Counted from the first letter of the stretch, positions 43,595-52,773 are shown. The stretch is DNA of 64,000 bases from Phytopseudomonas straminea (GCF_900112645.1 NZ_FOMO01000002.1:713424-777423); one strand, 5' to 3'. The notes: a model not told the origin generated them from the letters alone. Numbers and translations are program-made.

Positions 43595-44536
43595 ATGGCC
43601 GACAGCGCTTTCTTTTGCCCGCTCACCCACGAAGGCATCCTTGCCGTGCGCGGCCCCGATGCGGGTAAGTTCCTGCAGGGCCAGATCACCTGCAACATCA
43701 ATTACCTCGGCACCAGCGGCTCCAGTCTTGGCGCACGCTGCACACCCAAGGGCCGTATGCTGTCGAGCTTTCGTATCGTTAGCGTAGCCGACGGTTTTCT
43801 CCTGGCCATGAGCCGCGAACTGCTCGAGCCGCAACTCGCCGAGCTGCAGAAATACGCGGTGTTCTCCAAGGCCAAGCTCGGCGACGAAAGCGCTGCCTGG
43901 ATTCGCTTCGGGCTGCGCGGCGCCGATGCTGCTCTGCAAGCCCTTGGGCTCGAACTCGCAGCCGAGGCTGACGGCGTTGCCAGTACGGGTACGCTGATCG
44001 CCATTCGCCTCAGCGATGGCCGCGCCGAACTGTGGGCGCCAGCCGAGCAAGCCGAAGCCCTGCATTCACGCCTGAGCGAAGCGCTTCCTGAAGCCAGCCT
44101 AAATGACTGGCTGCTGGCGCAGATCCGCGCCGGTATCGGCCAGGTAACCGGTAGCACCCGCGAGCTATTCATCCCGCAAATGATCAACCTCCAGGCAGTT
44201 GGGGGGGTGAGTTTCAAGAAGGGCTGTTACACCGGCCAGGAAATCGTTGCCCGCATGCAGTACCTGGGCAAGCTCAAGCGGCGCCTGTATCGCCTGCGCA
44301 TGACCGGTGATCAACTGCCCGCGCCAGGCAGCGAACTGTTTTCGCCGGTGCACCGCAGCGCGGTGGGCGAAGTGGTGCTGGCGGCCGAGAGCACCGAGGG
44401 TGTCGAGCTCTTGGCAGTGCTGCAGGAAGATGCCGCACTCGACGGCCATATCCACCTGGGCAGCCTGGAAGGGTTACCGCTCGAGCTGCTCGAGTTGCCG
44501 TATACGCTGGACAGCAACCGCGAGATCCAGCGCTGA
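43595..44536 (+). CDS. ygfZ: Folate-binding tRNA-modification/Fe-S protein YgfZ
   Basis: A 313-residue GcvT-like protein that binds tetrahydrofolate and supports iron-sulfur enzymes. The hallmark KGCYTGQE, with its conserved Cys, is near residue 210 in FKKGCYTGQEIVARMQYLG. The N-terminal GILAVRGPDAGKFLQGQITCNI is typical. I chose the ATG at 43595 (MADSAFFCPL); an in-frame start 30 codons upstream gives a non-family extension. Confidence 0.93.
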   Translation: MADSAFFCPLTHEGILAVRGPDAGKFLQGQITCNINYLGTSGSSLGARCTPKGRMLSSFRIVSVADGFLLAMSRELLEPQLAELQKYAVFSKAKLGDESAAWIRFGLRGADAALQALGLELAAEADGVASTGTLIAIRLSDGRAELWAPAEQAEALHSRLSEALPEASLNDWLLAQIRAGIGQVTGSTRELFIPQMINLQAVGGVSFKKGCYTGQEIVARMQYLGKLKRRLYRLRMTGDQLPAPGSELFSPVHRSAVGEVVLAAESTEGVELLAVLQEDAALDGHIHLGSLEGLPLELLELPYTLDSNREIQR

Positions 44537-44584
44537 CGTACACTGCGCTTCGCCTGTCATCACTCTGCCAATAACGAGAATTTC

Positions 44585-45421
44585 ATGAGCAAACTCGCCG
44601 AGAAAGTTCTGCTGGATCTGACCCGGGCCATCGACAACGATGAACTGGTGCTACCCACCCTGCCGGAGGTCGCCCTGAAAGTTCGCGAGGCAGCGGAAGA
44701 CCCCAACGTGGGTATTCCCGAGATGACCAAAGTGATCGGTAACGACGCCGCGCTGACCGCCCGCATCATCAAGGTGGTCAACAGCCCGCTGCTGCGCACC
44801 AACCGGGAAATCACCGACCTGCAAATGGCTATCGGCCGCCTGGGCATCAACTACACCTGCAACCTCGCTACGGGCCTGGCCATGGAGCAGATGTTCCAGG
44901 CGACCACCGATGTGGTCGACCGCAAGATGCGCGAAGTGTGGACCAAAAGCACCGAGATCGCCGGCATCTGCCACGTGCTGTGCCGCCACTACACCCGTCT
45001 GATGCCGGACCAGGCCACCCTTGCCGGCCTGGTTCATCAGATCGGCGTACTGCCGATTCTCACCTACGCCGAAGAACACAGCGAGTTGCTGTCCGACTCG
45101 ATCAGCCTCAACCACGTGATCGAGCAGATCCACCCGATCATCGGCGACAAGATCCTGCGCACCTGGGAATTCCCGGAGATGATCGCCTGCATCCCCAGTC
45201 AGTACCTGAACTTCAGCCGCGACAGCGGCAAGGTAGACTACGTCGACATCGTGCAGGTGGCCACGCTGCAGAGCATGCTTGGCACGCCGCACCCCTATAC
45301 GCAGTTGGACTGGAGCCAGATCCCGGCGTTCGCCAAGCTCGGTATCAAGCCGGATCTGGACATCCACGCCGATGAAGATCTGTCGGCGGCCATGGACGCT
45401 GCCATGACCATGCTGCAGTAA
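44585..45421 (+). CDS. HDOD domain protein
   Basis: A 278-residue protein consisting almost entirely of an HDOD domain: LPTLPEVALKVREAAEDPNVG, KVIGNDAALTARIIKVVNSPL and GLVHQIGVLPIL fit the fold. HDOD proteins are HD-like but usually lack the full metal site and act in signalling or motility control; no GGDEF, EAL or receiver domain is fused here. It follows ygfZ by 48 bases and has its own terminator. The specific role is unknown. Confidence 0.88.
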   Translation: MSKLAEKVLLDLTRAIDNDELVLPTLPEVALKVREAAEDPNVGIPEMTKVIGNDAALTARIIKVVNSPLLRTNREITDLQMAIGRLGINYTCNLATGLAMEQMFQATTDVVDRKMREVWTKSTEIAGICHVLCRHYTRLMPDQATLAGLVHQIGVLPILTYAEEHSELLSDSISLNHVIEQIHPIIGDKILRTWEFPEMIACIPSQYLNFSRDSGKVDYVDIVQVATLQSMLGTPHPYTQLDWSQIPAFAKLGIKPDLDIHADEDLSAAMDAAMTMLQ

Positions 45422-45431
45422 TTGCTCAATC

Positions 45432-45464
45432 GGGGCGAAGCCTGCTTCGCCCCGTCAGTTTTTT
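45432..45464 (+). terminator. Intrinsic terminator after the HDOD gene
   Basis: GGGGCGAAG (45432-45440) pairs perfectly with CTTCGCCCC (45445-45453) around CCTG, followed a few bases later by six Ts. The end of the T-run abuts the convergent histidine-kinase stop, so it may serve only the plus strand. Confidence 0.88.
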
Positions 45465-46855
45465 CAGTCCGGCTCGCCAGGAAAGACCACACGCACTAGA
45501 AGCCCATGGGGGCTGGCCTGGTGCAGGCTGATGTCCGCGCGGTGCGCACGGCATATCTCACCGACGATAGCCAAGCCCAGGCCTGCGCCCAGCCCTTGGG
45601 GCTGACGCCGATAGAAACGCTCGAACACCCGTTCCCAGTCTTCCTCGGGAATTCCCGGGCCGTCGTCTTCGACCTCCAGCACGCCGGACTCCAGAACCCG
45701 CAGGATCACGTTGCCGCCGACTTCCGTATAGGCCATGGCATTGTCGACCAGGTTGCAGAGCAACTCATTGAGCAAGGTCGGTTCGCCGCGAATCCACACA
45801 GGCTGCTCGGCTTCCAGTGCGAGCGCGACACCTCGGGAATGGGCCAGGGGCGCCAGTGCCATACCCAGTTCACGAGCCAACTGACTGAGATCCAGACGCA
45901 ACGCGCCACCCTCGGCAATCGCCCGTGCCCCGCTTTCAATCCGCGCCAGTGATAGCAGCTGGTTGGCCAGATGGGTCAGGCGATCGGCATTGAGCGCGGC
46001 ATCCTCCAGAGTCGCGTGCCAGATCCGCGGATCCTGGTCACGCAGCCCTAGCTCCACTCGCGCCTTAAGCGCCGCCAGGGGCGTACGCAGCTCGTGGGAC
46101 GCGTCGGCGATGAACTGCGACTGACGTTCGAACAGGCTGCGCAAGCGGTCGTTGAACTGATTCAGAGCATTGACCAGCGGCCGCAACTCGCGGGGCATGT
46201 CCGCATCTGGCAGCGGGCTCAGATCATCGCTGCTGCGCACAGCCACCGCTCGGCGCAGGCTTTCGAGCGGCTGCAGCCCGGCACTCACCGCCAGCCAGAC
46301 CAACAACAGCGCGCTCAGCGACAGCAGGCCCATGCGCCACAGCGTGCCGAGCAGCAATTCGCGGGTCATGCGCTCGCGCGCGCCCTGGGTTTCCGCTACA
46401 CGAATCTCGGCCACTCCGCTGTAACCGGGCTCGCTGACTGGCTGCAGAAAGCTCACCAAGCGCACGCCCTGGCCACGGTATTCACCGTCGTAGAACTTGG
46501 CCAAAGCTGGGTAATCATTGGTGCGCGGCGTATTCGGTGGAGCCGCAGGCAGATCTTCATAGCCGGAAACCAGCTCACCCTTGGGCCCCAGCACCTGATA
46601 ATAGATGCGTCCGGCATTGTCGTAGGCGAAGGTGTCCAGAGCGATATAAGGCACGTTGGCGCTGAGCATTCCCTCGACGGCGTAGAGCCCATCGGAAATG
46701 GCGCGTGCGGAGGCCAGCAGGGTGCGGTCGTAGGCGGTATCGGCGGCGTGGCGCGCGCTCCAGTAGGCCGTTACGCTGCTGACCAGCAGAATGACCGTGA
46801 ACAGCACCGCCAGCCGGCGGATCAGCCGGCCACGCAGGCTGCCGGGGCTATCCAC
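45464..46855 (-). CDS. tctE: Sensor histidine kinase TctE
   Basis: A 463-residue two-component sensor for tricarboxylates. Membrane segments lie at about residues 12-30 and 170-190 around a periplasmic sensor domain; a HAMP-like linker follows. The H-box SQFIADASHELRTPLAALKA carries the phosphorylated His, then come the N-box NELLCNLVDNAMAY and G-boxes DDGPGIPEEDW and GAGLGLAIV. It overlaps the tctD stop by eight bases. The assignment rests on the family and on the facing tctCBA genes. Confidence 0.9.
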   Translation of the reverse strand: MDSPGSLRGRLIRRLAVLFTVILLVSSVTAYWSARHAADTAYDRTLLASARAISDGLYAVEGMLSANVPYIALDTFAYDNAGRIYYQVLGPKGELVSGYEDLPAAPPNTPRTNDYPALAKFYDGEYRGQGVRLVSFLQPVSEPGYSGVAEIRVAETQGARERMTRELLLGTLWRMGLLSLSALLLVWLAVSAGLQPLESLRRAVAVRSSDDLSPLPDADMPRELRPLVNALNQFNDRLRSLFERQSQFIADASHELRTPLAALKARVELGLRDQDPRIWHATLEDAALNADRLTHLANQLLSLARIESGARAIAEGGALRLDLSQLARELGMALAPLAHSRGVALALEAEQPVWIRGEPTLLNELLCNLVDNAMAYTEVGGNVILRVLESGVLEVEDDGPGIPEEDWERVFERFYRRQPQGLGAGLGLAIVGEICRAHRADISLHQASPHGLLVRVVFPGEPD

Positions 46856-47519
46856 TCGTGGCTTCCAAGAGATAGCCCAGGCCGCGGAAAGTGACGATGC
46901 GCACCGAGCCGCGCTCGAGCTTCTTGCGCAGCCGGTGAACGTAGATTTCGATGGAGTCGGCGCTCGCCTCCTCGTCCAACCCGAACACCTGGGAGGCCAG
47001 TTGCTCCTTGCTCATCACGCGGCCGGGGCGGGCGATCATCGCCTCGAGCACCGCCTGCTCGCGGGAGGTGAGATTGAGGTTTTCGTCGAGCAGCGTGAAA
47101 CGCCGGGTATCCAGGTCATAGACCAGATCGCCGCAGCGCAACTGCTGTTCGCCGCCCAGCACACTGCGGCGCAGCAGCGCCTTGACCCGCGCCTCCAGCT
47201 CGCTGAGTTCGAAGGGCTTGGCCAGATAATCGTCGGCCCCCAGGTTGAGCCCGTGCACCCGATCCTTCACCTCGCCACGGGCGGTGAGCATCAGCACCGG
47301 CACGGTCTTGCCGCGGGCGCGCAAACGGGCGAGCACCTCGAAACCGTCCATGCGTGGCAGCCCTACGTCCAGAATCGCCAGGGCGTAATCCTCGCTGCCG
47401 AGGGCGAGATCCGCAGCCACGCCATCATGCAGAAGATCCACTGTCCAGCCAGCATTCTTGAGCGCCTGACTGACACTCGCCGCCAATTGCGGATGATCCT
47501 CGACCAGCAGAATTCGCAC
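46848..47519 (-). CDS. tctD: Response regulator TctD (OmpR family)
   Basis: A 223-residue regulator. The receiver domain starts RILLVEDHPQLAASVSQAL, has the phospho-acceptor Asp in ALAILDVGLPRMDGF and Lys in DDYLAKPF; the C-terminal winged helix holds LNLTSREQAVLEAMIARPG and SIEIYVHRLRKKLE. I chose the GTG at 47519 because GGAGG sits five bases before it and the family length results; the frame is open for another 64 codons upstream. It is divergent from the genes it is expected to activate. Confidence 0.92.
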   Translation of the reverse strand: MRILLVEDHPQLAASVSQALKNAGWTVDLLHDGVAADLALGSEDYALAILDVGLPRMDGFEVLARLRARGKTVPVLMLTARGEVKDRVHGLNLGADDYLAKPFELSELEARVKALLRRSVLGGEQQLRCGDLVYDLDTRRFTLLDENLNLTSREQAVLEAMIARPGRVMSKEQLASQVFGLDEEASADSIEIYVHRLRKKLERGSVRIVTFRGLGYLLEATSG

Positions 47520-47637
47520 TGCAACCTCCACAACAACCATGGACTTGACCGCCCTGTGGGACGAGAGTTTACCGTTCGCGCGAAGACTTGGCAGTGACGG
47601 CGTGTACAGGCCAGCCTGCGTAACAACTTTCAACACT

Positions 47638-47657
47638 GAAAGGTTGGCGAAAGGTTG
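47638..47657 (+). promoter_or_regulatory. Tandem 11-bp-period repeat, candidate TctD binding site
   Basis: GAAAGGTTG occurs twice (47638-47646 and 47649-47657) with an 11-base period, in the gap between tctD and the divergent ORF that starts at 47750. OmpR-family regulators bind tandem direct repeats with about one helical turn of spacing. CAACTTTCAAC just to the left is a partial inverted copy. That TctD is the binder is inferred from position only. Confidence 0.4.
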
Positions 47658-47749
47658 TGCTTTTAGGATCGCCGCACGAGTGGCTAGATCCACCCTCAGA
47701 ACGACCGACACCTATGCGGCCGTTACAACAATAACAACGGAGTATCCGC

Positions 47750-48457
47750 ATGCCGATTGCCGCGCGCCAGGCCATCTCGTGTACGAGCCTTTTGAGCCTC
47801 GCCCTGCCGGCTGCCCTTTTCGCCTCCCTCGCCCAGGCGAACATTCCTGAAGATTCCGTTACCAGCCTGGAAGAACGCATAGCTCCTGCCAGCCGCGTCG
47901 CCCGGCAAAGCGTCCGCCCCGCCGCCAATGACAGCAGAGAAGGCAGCTTGCATCTTCAAGCTCGCCCTGATGCTGGCCAGAAAAATACCGAACAGGCTTC
48001 AGCGACAACAGCCGAATCTGATCCAGCCGTGATTGAAGATCACACCGAACAGCCGGCCGCTGTTGGATATCCCAATACCGCCAGCGAGCCTTCTTCACGC
48101 CCCGCGTTCAGCTCGCCCCAGGCCAATAAACTTTCTCCCGCCCGCCTGCTGCGCCCGACTCCCGGCGAAGCAGGTCCTGGCGCAGCCCACGACGATAGCC
48201 GCGCCGTCTCAAATCTTTCTCCGATCATCGATCTTGCCGAGCCTCCAACGGGCTGGCGGCAGGCGCGTTACGACTTCAAAGCGCTCGGCGTTCCCAGCTT
48301 GCGCTACACCCACCACGGCATACCCAGAGCTCGCACTGCAGTAACGGATGTCGCTGGCGAATGGCGCAGGGAACGCAACGTCGAATTGAAGTACGTGACA
48401 CTCAGCGACCTTGTCTGGCCCGCAAGCAGCCGCTTGCAAGCCGGCCTTGCGAGCTGA
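47750..48457 (+). pseudogene. Probable decayed or rebuilt OprD-family porin gene (opdH position)
   Basis: A 235-codon open frame with an RBS (CGGAG seven bases before the ATG) and a signal peptide (LLSLALPAALFASLAQA). The middle, about residues 50-160, is low-complexity and rich in Ser, Pro, Glu and Ala. The tail changes character: GWRQARYDFKALGVPSLRY followed by GEWRRERNVELKYV matches the conserved C-terminal strands of OprD porins (W..RYDF.ALGVPGL.F ... EWERD..L.YV). In P. aeruginosa the tricarboxylate porin gene opdH sits exactly here, between tctD and tctC. An OprD porin is about 420 residues, so roughly half is missing. It could instead be an expressed new protein. The next 115 bases to tctC hold nothing further. 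Confidence 0.55.
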
Positions 48458-48572
48458 CGCCTAGACTCGATCAGCCGAGGGCTCGCGCCGCTGTGCGTAG
48501 CGCACTCGTATCGCCCCCTGCGATGGCAGGTGCATCGCTGTTAACAATAAAGACTCCAATGGAGAAGACCCG

Positions 48573-49556
48573 ATGAAGACATCCATGCGTACCCTTTTGC
48601 TGACCGCTTCCTGCCTGATGTTGGCCGGTCAGGCCCTTGCCGATGAGCCGCGCCGCCCCGAGTGCATCGCGCCGGCAGCGCCCGGCGGCGGCTTCGACCT
48701 GACCTGTAAACTGGCGCAGAGCGCATTGGTGGAAAGCAAGCTGCTCAAGTCGCCGATGCGCGTGACCTACATGCCTGGCGGCGTTGGTGCGGTAGCCTAT
48801 AACGCGGTAGTCGCCCAGCGCCCGTCCGAAGCCGGCACCATCACCGCCTTCTCCAGCGGCTCGTTGCTCAACCTCGCCCAGGGCAAATTCGGCCGTTTCG
48901 ACGAGAACGCCGTGAAGTGGCTGGCCGGCGTCGGCACCAGCTACGGCGCCCTGGCAGTACGCAAGGATTCGCCGTTCAAGACCCTCGATGACCTGGTCAA
49001 GGCCCTCAAGGAAAACCCGGGCAAAGTGGTGATCGGCTCCGGCGGCACCGTCGGCAGCCAGGACTGGATGCAGACCGCACTGATCGCCCGCGCTGCCGGT
49101 ATCGATCCGCGCGAACTGCGCTACGTGGCGATGGAAGGCGGCGGCGAGCTGGCTACCGCACTGCTCGGCGGCCACATCCAGGTCGCCAGTACCGACATCT
49201 CCGACTCCGTTCCGCACATCGAAAGCGGCGACATGCGCATCCTCGCCGTGTTCTCCGAAGAGCGTCTGCCAGGTGCCAACGTAGCGGAAATCCCCACCGC
49301 CAAGGAACAGGGCTATGACGTGGTATGGCCGGTAATCCGCGGTTTCTACGTTGGCCCGAAAGTCAGCGACGAAGCCTACACCTGGTGGAAGAACTCCTTC
49401 GACCAACTGCTGGCCTCCGAAGACTTCGCCAAACTGCGTGAAAGCCGCGAGCTGTACCCGTTCGCCATGACCGGTGACGAGCTGGACGCTTACGTCAAGA
49501 AGCAAGTCGCGCAGTACAAGGAACTGGCCCAGGAATTCGGCCTGATCCAGCAGTAA
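48573..49556 (+). CDS. tctC: Tricarboxylate-binding protein TctC
   Basis: A 327-residue periplasmic solute-binding protein (Bug family) of the tripartite tricarboxylate transporter, binding citrate-type substrates. A signal peptide ending QALA is followed by CIAPAAPGGGFDLTCKLAQ, the first ligand-binding loop of the family, and GSGGTVGSQDW, the second. GGAGAAG precedes the ATG. It begins the tctC-tctB-tctA operon facing the tctDE regulators. Confidence 0.95.
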   Translation: MKTSMRTLLLTASCLMLAGQALADEPRRPECIAPAAPGGGFDLTCKLAQSALVESKLLKSPMRVTYMPGGVGAVAYNAVVAQRPSEAGTITAFSSGSLLNLAQGKFGRFDENAVKWLAGVGTSYGALAVRKDSPFKTLDDLVKALKENPGKVVIGSGGTVGSQDWMQTALIARAAGIDPRELRYVAMEGGGELATALLGGHIQVASTDISDSVPHIESGDMRILAVFSEERLPGANVAEIPTAKEQGYDVVWPVIRGFYVGPKVSDEAYTWWKNSFDQLLASEDFAKLRESRELYPFAMTGDELDAYVKKQVAQYKELAQEFGLIQQ

Positions 49557-49641
49557 CGCCCGCTCAATTTCCTGTAAACCGTCATCCTCTGGGCAGTGCC
49601 CAGGGGCTGCCTTTTGCCATGCTCGAATGAGGACTTCCTCA

Positions 49642-50097
49642 ATGTCACAACGCATTTTCGGCGTCGTCCTGCTGCTCGCCTGTGTCGGGCTAGGCGTCGT
49701 TGCCTGGGGCTATCACGCGCCCTTCTCCTATGAGCCAGTGGGCCCGCGTGCCTACCCGATGCTGCTGCTGATCCTCATGGGTCTGGGCGCCATCTACCTG
49801 CTGATCAAGAAGCCGAGCACCGCCTCGCACAGCGACGAGCCGCCGCTGGACCGTCACGTACTCAGCAAGGTGGTCGGCTGCGTGGTGATCCTCACCATCT
49901 ACGCCGCGCTGTTCGAGCCTCTGGGTTTCGTGCCGGCCAGCCTGATCTTCGGTATCGCCATGGCCCGACTGTACGAAGGCACCTGGCTGGCCAGCTTGAT
50001 TTCCGGCGTTGTGCTGGCCATCGGTCTGTACGTGCTGTTCGACAAAATCCTCGATGTACCGTTGCCGCTTGGCATCCTGTCCTCCCTGGAGATCTGA
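49642..50097 (+). CDS. tctB: Tricarboxylate transporter small membrane subunit TctB
   Basis: A 151-residue protein with four hydrophobic helices (near residues 5-25, 38-55, 78-98 and 120-140), the pattern of the small TctB subunit. GPRAYPMLLLILMGLGAIYLL is typical. The ATG at 49642 is preceded by GAGGA; an ATG five codons upstream lacks a site. It lies between tctC and tctA. Confidence 0.93.
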   Translation: MSQRIFGVVLLLACVGLGVVAWGYHAPFSYEPVGPRAYPMLLLILMGLGAIYLLIKKPSTASHSDEPPLDRHVLSKVVGCVVILTIYAALFEPLGFVPASLIFGIAMARLYEGTWLASLISGVVLAIGLYVLFDKILDVPLPLGILSSLEI

Positions 50098-50100
50098 TCC

Positions 50101-51615
50101 GTGGAAACTTTTAGCTACCTGGGTCAGGGCTTCGGCGTTGCCCTGAGCCCCTACAACCTGTTCACCGCCCTGTGCGGCACCCTGATCGGCACCATCGTCG
50201 GCCTGCTGCCGGGCCTGGGCCCGATCAACGGCGTGGCGCTGCTGATCCCCATCGCCTTCGCCCTCGGCCTGCCGCCGGAAACCGCGCTGATCCTGCTCGC
50301 CGCCGTTTACCTGGGCTGCGAATACGGCGGTCGTATCTCGTCGATTCTGCTGAACATCCCGGGCGAAGCCTCGGCCGTGATGACCACCCTGGACGGCTAC
50401 CCGCTGGCCCGTCAGGGCAAGGCCGGTGTGGCCCTGTCGATCTCCGCCTGGAGCTCGTTCGTCGGCGGCCTGATGGCGACCTGTGGTGTGGTGATCTTCG
50501 CTCCGCTACTGGCCAAATGGGCGGTGGCCTTCGGCCCGGCCGAATACTTCGTGCTGATGGTGTTCGCCATCGTCTGTCTGGCAGGCATGGCCGGCAACAA
50601 ACCAATGAAGACCGCCATCGCGGCCTGTATTGGCTTGTTCCTGTCGTGTGTCGGCATCGACTCCAACAGTGGCGTGTACCGCTTCACCTTTGGCAGCCTG
50701 GGCCTGGCCGACGGCATCCAGTTCGTCGTGCTGGTACTCGGCCTGTTCTCGGTCAGCGAGATCCTGGTGTTGCTGGAGCGTACGCACCACGGCCAGAAGG
50801 CCATCGAAGCCAAAGGCCGCATGCTGTTCAACCTGAAGGAAGGCCTGTCGGTGCTGGCCACCAACCTGCGCAGCGGCGCGGTCGGCTTCGGCCTCGGCAT
50901 CCTGCCGGGCGCCGGTGCGACCCTGGCAAGCGCCGTGGCGTACATGAGCGAAAAGCGCCTGGCCACCAAGGACAACAAGTTCGGTGAAGGTGACCTGCGC
51001 GGCCTGGCTGCGCCGGAAACTGCCAACAGCGCCTCGGCCTGCGGTTCCATGGTGCCGATGCTGACCCTCGGCGTTCCCGGCTCCGGCACCACCGCAGTGA
51101 TGCTCGGCGCCCTGACGCTGTACAACATCACCCCGGGCCCGCTGCTGTTCCGTGACCAGCCAGATATCGTCTGGGGCCTGATCGCCTCGCTGTTCGTGGC
51201 CAACATCATGCTCATCGTGATGAACGTGCCGATGATCAAGATCTTTACCAAGATCCTCGCCGTGCCTTACTGGGCATTGGTGCCGGCCATTGCCATCATC
51301 ACGTCCATTGGCGTCTACGCCGTGCACGCCACCGCGTTCGACCTGTACCTGATGATCGGTATCGGTGTCGCGGGTTACATCCTGCGTAAGATGGACTTCC
51401 CGTTGTCGGCGATTCTGCTGGGCTTCATCCTCGGTGGGCTGATGGAGCAGAACCTGCGCCGCGCACTGTCGATCTCCAATGGTGAGCTGAGCATCCTGTT
51501 CTCTAGCCCGATCACCTGGGGCGTCTGGGCCTTGATCGTGGCAATGATCGCCCTTCCCTTCTATCGCACCTGGCGCAAGCGCAGCCTGCGTAAAGCCGAA
51601 GCGGCCAATGCCTGA
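50101..51615 (+). CDS. tctA: Tricarboxylate transporter large membrane subunit TctA
   Basis: A 504-residue integral membrane protein with about 12 helices, the main translocator of the system. LCGTLIGTIVGLLPGLGPINGVALLIP and GILPGAGATLASAVAY are the duplicated TctA motifs, and SMVPMLTLGVPGSGTTAVMLGAL lies in the second half. It starts with GTG at 50101, with TGGAG nine bases upstream. The last eight bases overlap the AbrB-family gene. Confidence 0.96.
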   Translation: METFSYLGQGFGVALSPYNLFTALCGTLIGTIVGLLPGLGPINGVALLIPIAFALGLPPETALILLAAVYLGCEYGGRISSILLNIPGEASAVMTTLDGYPLARQGKAGVALSISAWSSFVGGLMATCGVVIFAPLLAKWAVAFGPAEYFVLMVFAIVCLAGMAGNKPMKTAIAACIGLFLSCVGIDSNSGVYRFTFGSLGLADGIQFVVLVLGLFSVSEILVLLERTHHGQKAIEAKGRMLFNLKEGLSVLATNLRSGAVGFGLGILPGAGATLASAVAYMSEKRLATKDNKFGEGDLRGLAAPETANSASACGSMVPMLTLGVPGSGTTAVMLGALTLYNITPGPLLFRDQPDIVWGLIASLFVANIMLIVMNVPMIKIFTKILAVPYWALVPAIAIITSIGVYAVHATAFDLYLMIGIGVAGYILRKMDFPLSAILLGFILGGLMEQNLRRALSISNGELSILFSSPITWGVWALIVAMIALPFYRTWRKRSLRKAEAANA

Positions 51616-52663
51616 TAGCGGCAACCCGCAAGGCAACCCCAAACACCTACGCAACTGGTGGCTCACGCCACTGGTTGGCGCAGTGGGTGGTTACCTGGCC
51701 AGCCTTATCGGCTGGCCTTTGCCTTGGGTGATCGGCTCCCTGCTGGCAGTCATCCTGCTGCGCTGCAGCGGCGTGCTCAGTCAGGAAATGCCTGGCGGCC
51801 GTCAGGTCGGCCAGTGGCTGGTGGCCGCTGGCATCGGCCTGCATTTCACCAGCGAAGTGCTCGAGCAGGTGCTTGGCAACCTGACCATCATTCTGTTCGG
51901 CGCCTTCGCCACCCTGGCACTCAGCGCCATCGGCATCGCCGGCCTGCGCCGCGCCGGTGTGGATCGCGCCACCGCGTTCTTCGCCAGCATGCCGGGCGGG
52001 GCCAGCGAGATGGTCAATCTGTCCAGGCGCCACGGCGCCCAACCGGCACGCATCGCCGCCGCGCACAGCGTGCGGCTGCTGATGGTTATCCTGCTGATTC
52101 CCGCGTTGTTCACCTGGGGTTTACCGCCCGTTGATCCCGCGCCGCCGATGCCGGCGGACTGGTTCTGGCTGGCAATTTTACTGCCAGCCGGTGCCTTGCT
52201 GGCTCTGCTGTGGCGGCGACTCAGGCAACCCAACCCGTGGATGCTTGGCCCGTTGACGCTGTGCGCCGCGGCCAGCGTGACCTTCGACCTGCATATCGGC
52301 ATGCCCGGCTGGCTCGGCCAGGCCGGGCAATGGCTAATCGGCTGCGCCCTGGGTTGTCATTTCGACCGGGCATTCTTTCGGAGCGCACCAAGCTTTCTGG
52401 CACGCGTGGTGCTATTTACCTTGCTGGCCATGATGGCGACGGTCGGGCTCGGCTCGGCCATCGGCTGGCTGAGCGGTATCGACTCAGTCTCGCTGATGCT
52501 AGGCATGATGCCCGGCGGCATCACCGAACTGTGCCTGACCGCAGAAGCCCTGCAGTTATCGGTGGCTCTGGTCACCGCGTTGCAGGCGCTGCGCCTGTTT
52601 CTGGTGATGTTTCTAGCCGAGCCTCTGTTCCGCCTGTGGCAACGGCACGCGCCACTGCCCTGA
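51608..52663 (+). CDS. AbrB-family (PF05145-type) membrane protein
   Basis: A 351-residue membrane protein with about ten helices built from two repeats: LVGAVGGYLASLIGWPLPWVIGSLL and ATAFFASMPGGASEMVNLSRRHG in the first half, PNPWMLGPLTLCAAASVTF and SLMLGMMPGGITELCLTAEAL in the second. The MPGG.(S/T)E(M/L) pair is the family hallmark. Databases often label it AbrB family transcriptional regulator or ammonia monooxygenase, which is misleading. It overlaps tctA by eight bases, so it is part of the tct operon and may assist tricarboxylate transport; that is inference from context. Confidence 0.87.
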   Translation: MPDSGNPQGNPKHLRNWWLTPLVGAVGGYLASLIGWPLPWVIGSLLAVILLRCSGVLSQEMPGGRQVGQWLVAAGIGLHFTSEVLEQVLGNLTIILFGAFATLALSAIGIAGLRRAGVDRATAFFASMPGGASEMVNLSRRHGAQPARIAAAHSVRLLMVILLIPALFTWGLPPVDPAPPMPADWFWLAILLPAGALLALLWRRLRQPNPWMLGPLTLCAAASVTFDLHIGMPGWLGQAGQWLIGCALGCHFDRAFFRSAPSFLARVVLFTLLAMMATVGLGSAIGWLSGIDSVSLMLGMMPGGITELCLTAEALQLSVALVTALQALRLFLVMFLAEPLFRLWQRHAPLP

Positions 52664-52669
52664 GCTCTC

Positions 52670-52697
52670 AAGCCCGACTCTGCGTCGGGCTTTTTTT
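52670..52697 (+). terminator. Intrinsic terminator of the tct operon
   Basis: AAGCCCGAC (52670-52678) pairs perfectly with GTCGGGCTT (52684-52692) around a five-base loop and runs into seven Ts. It lies immediately after the AbrB-family stop. Confidence 0.93.
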
Positions 52698-52773
52698 AGC
52701 GGATATGTCCGTGCACCTGCGGTCGATATGGCTGGCGTACTCTCCCCAGGCGCGCGTACCAAAAGGAGGCGAC

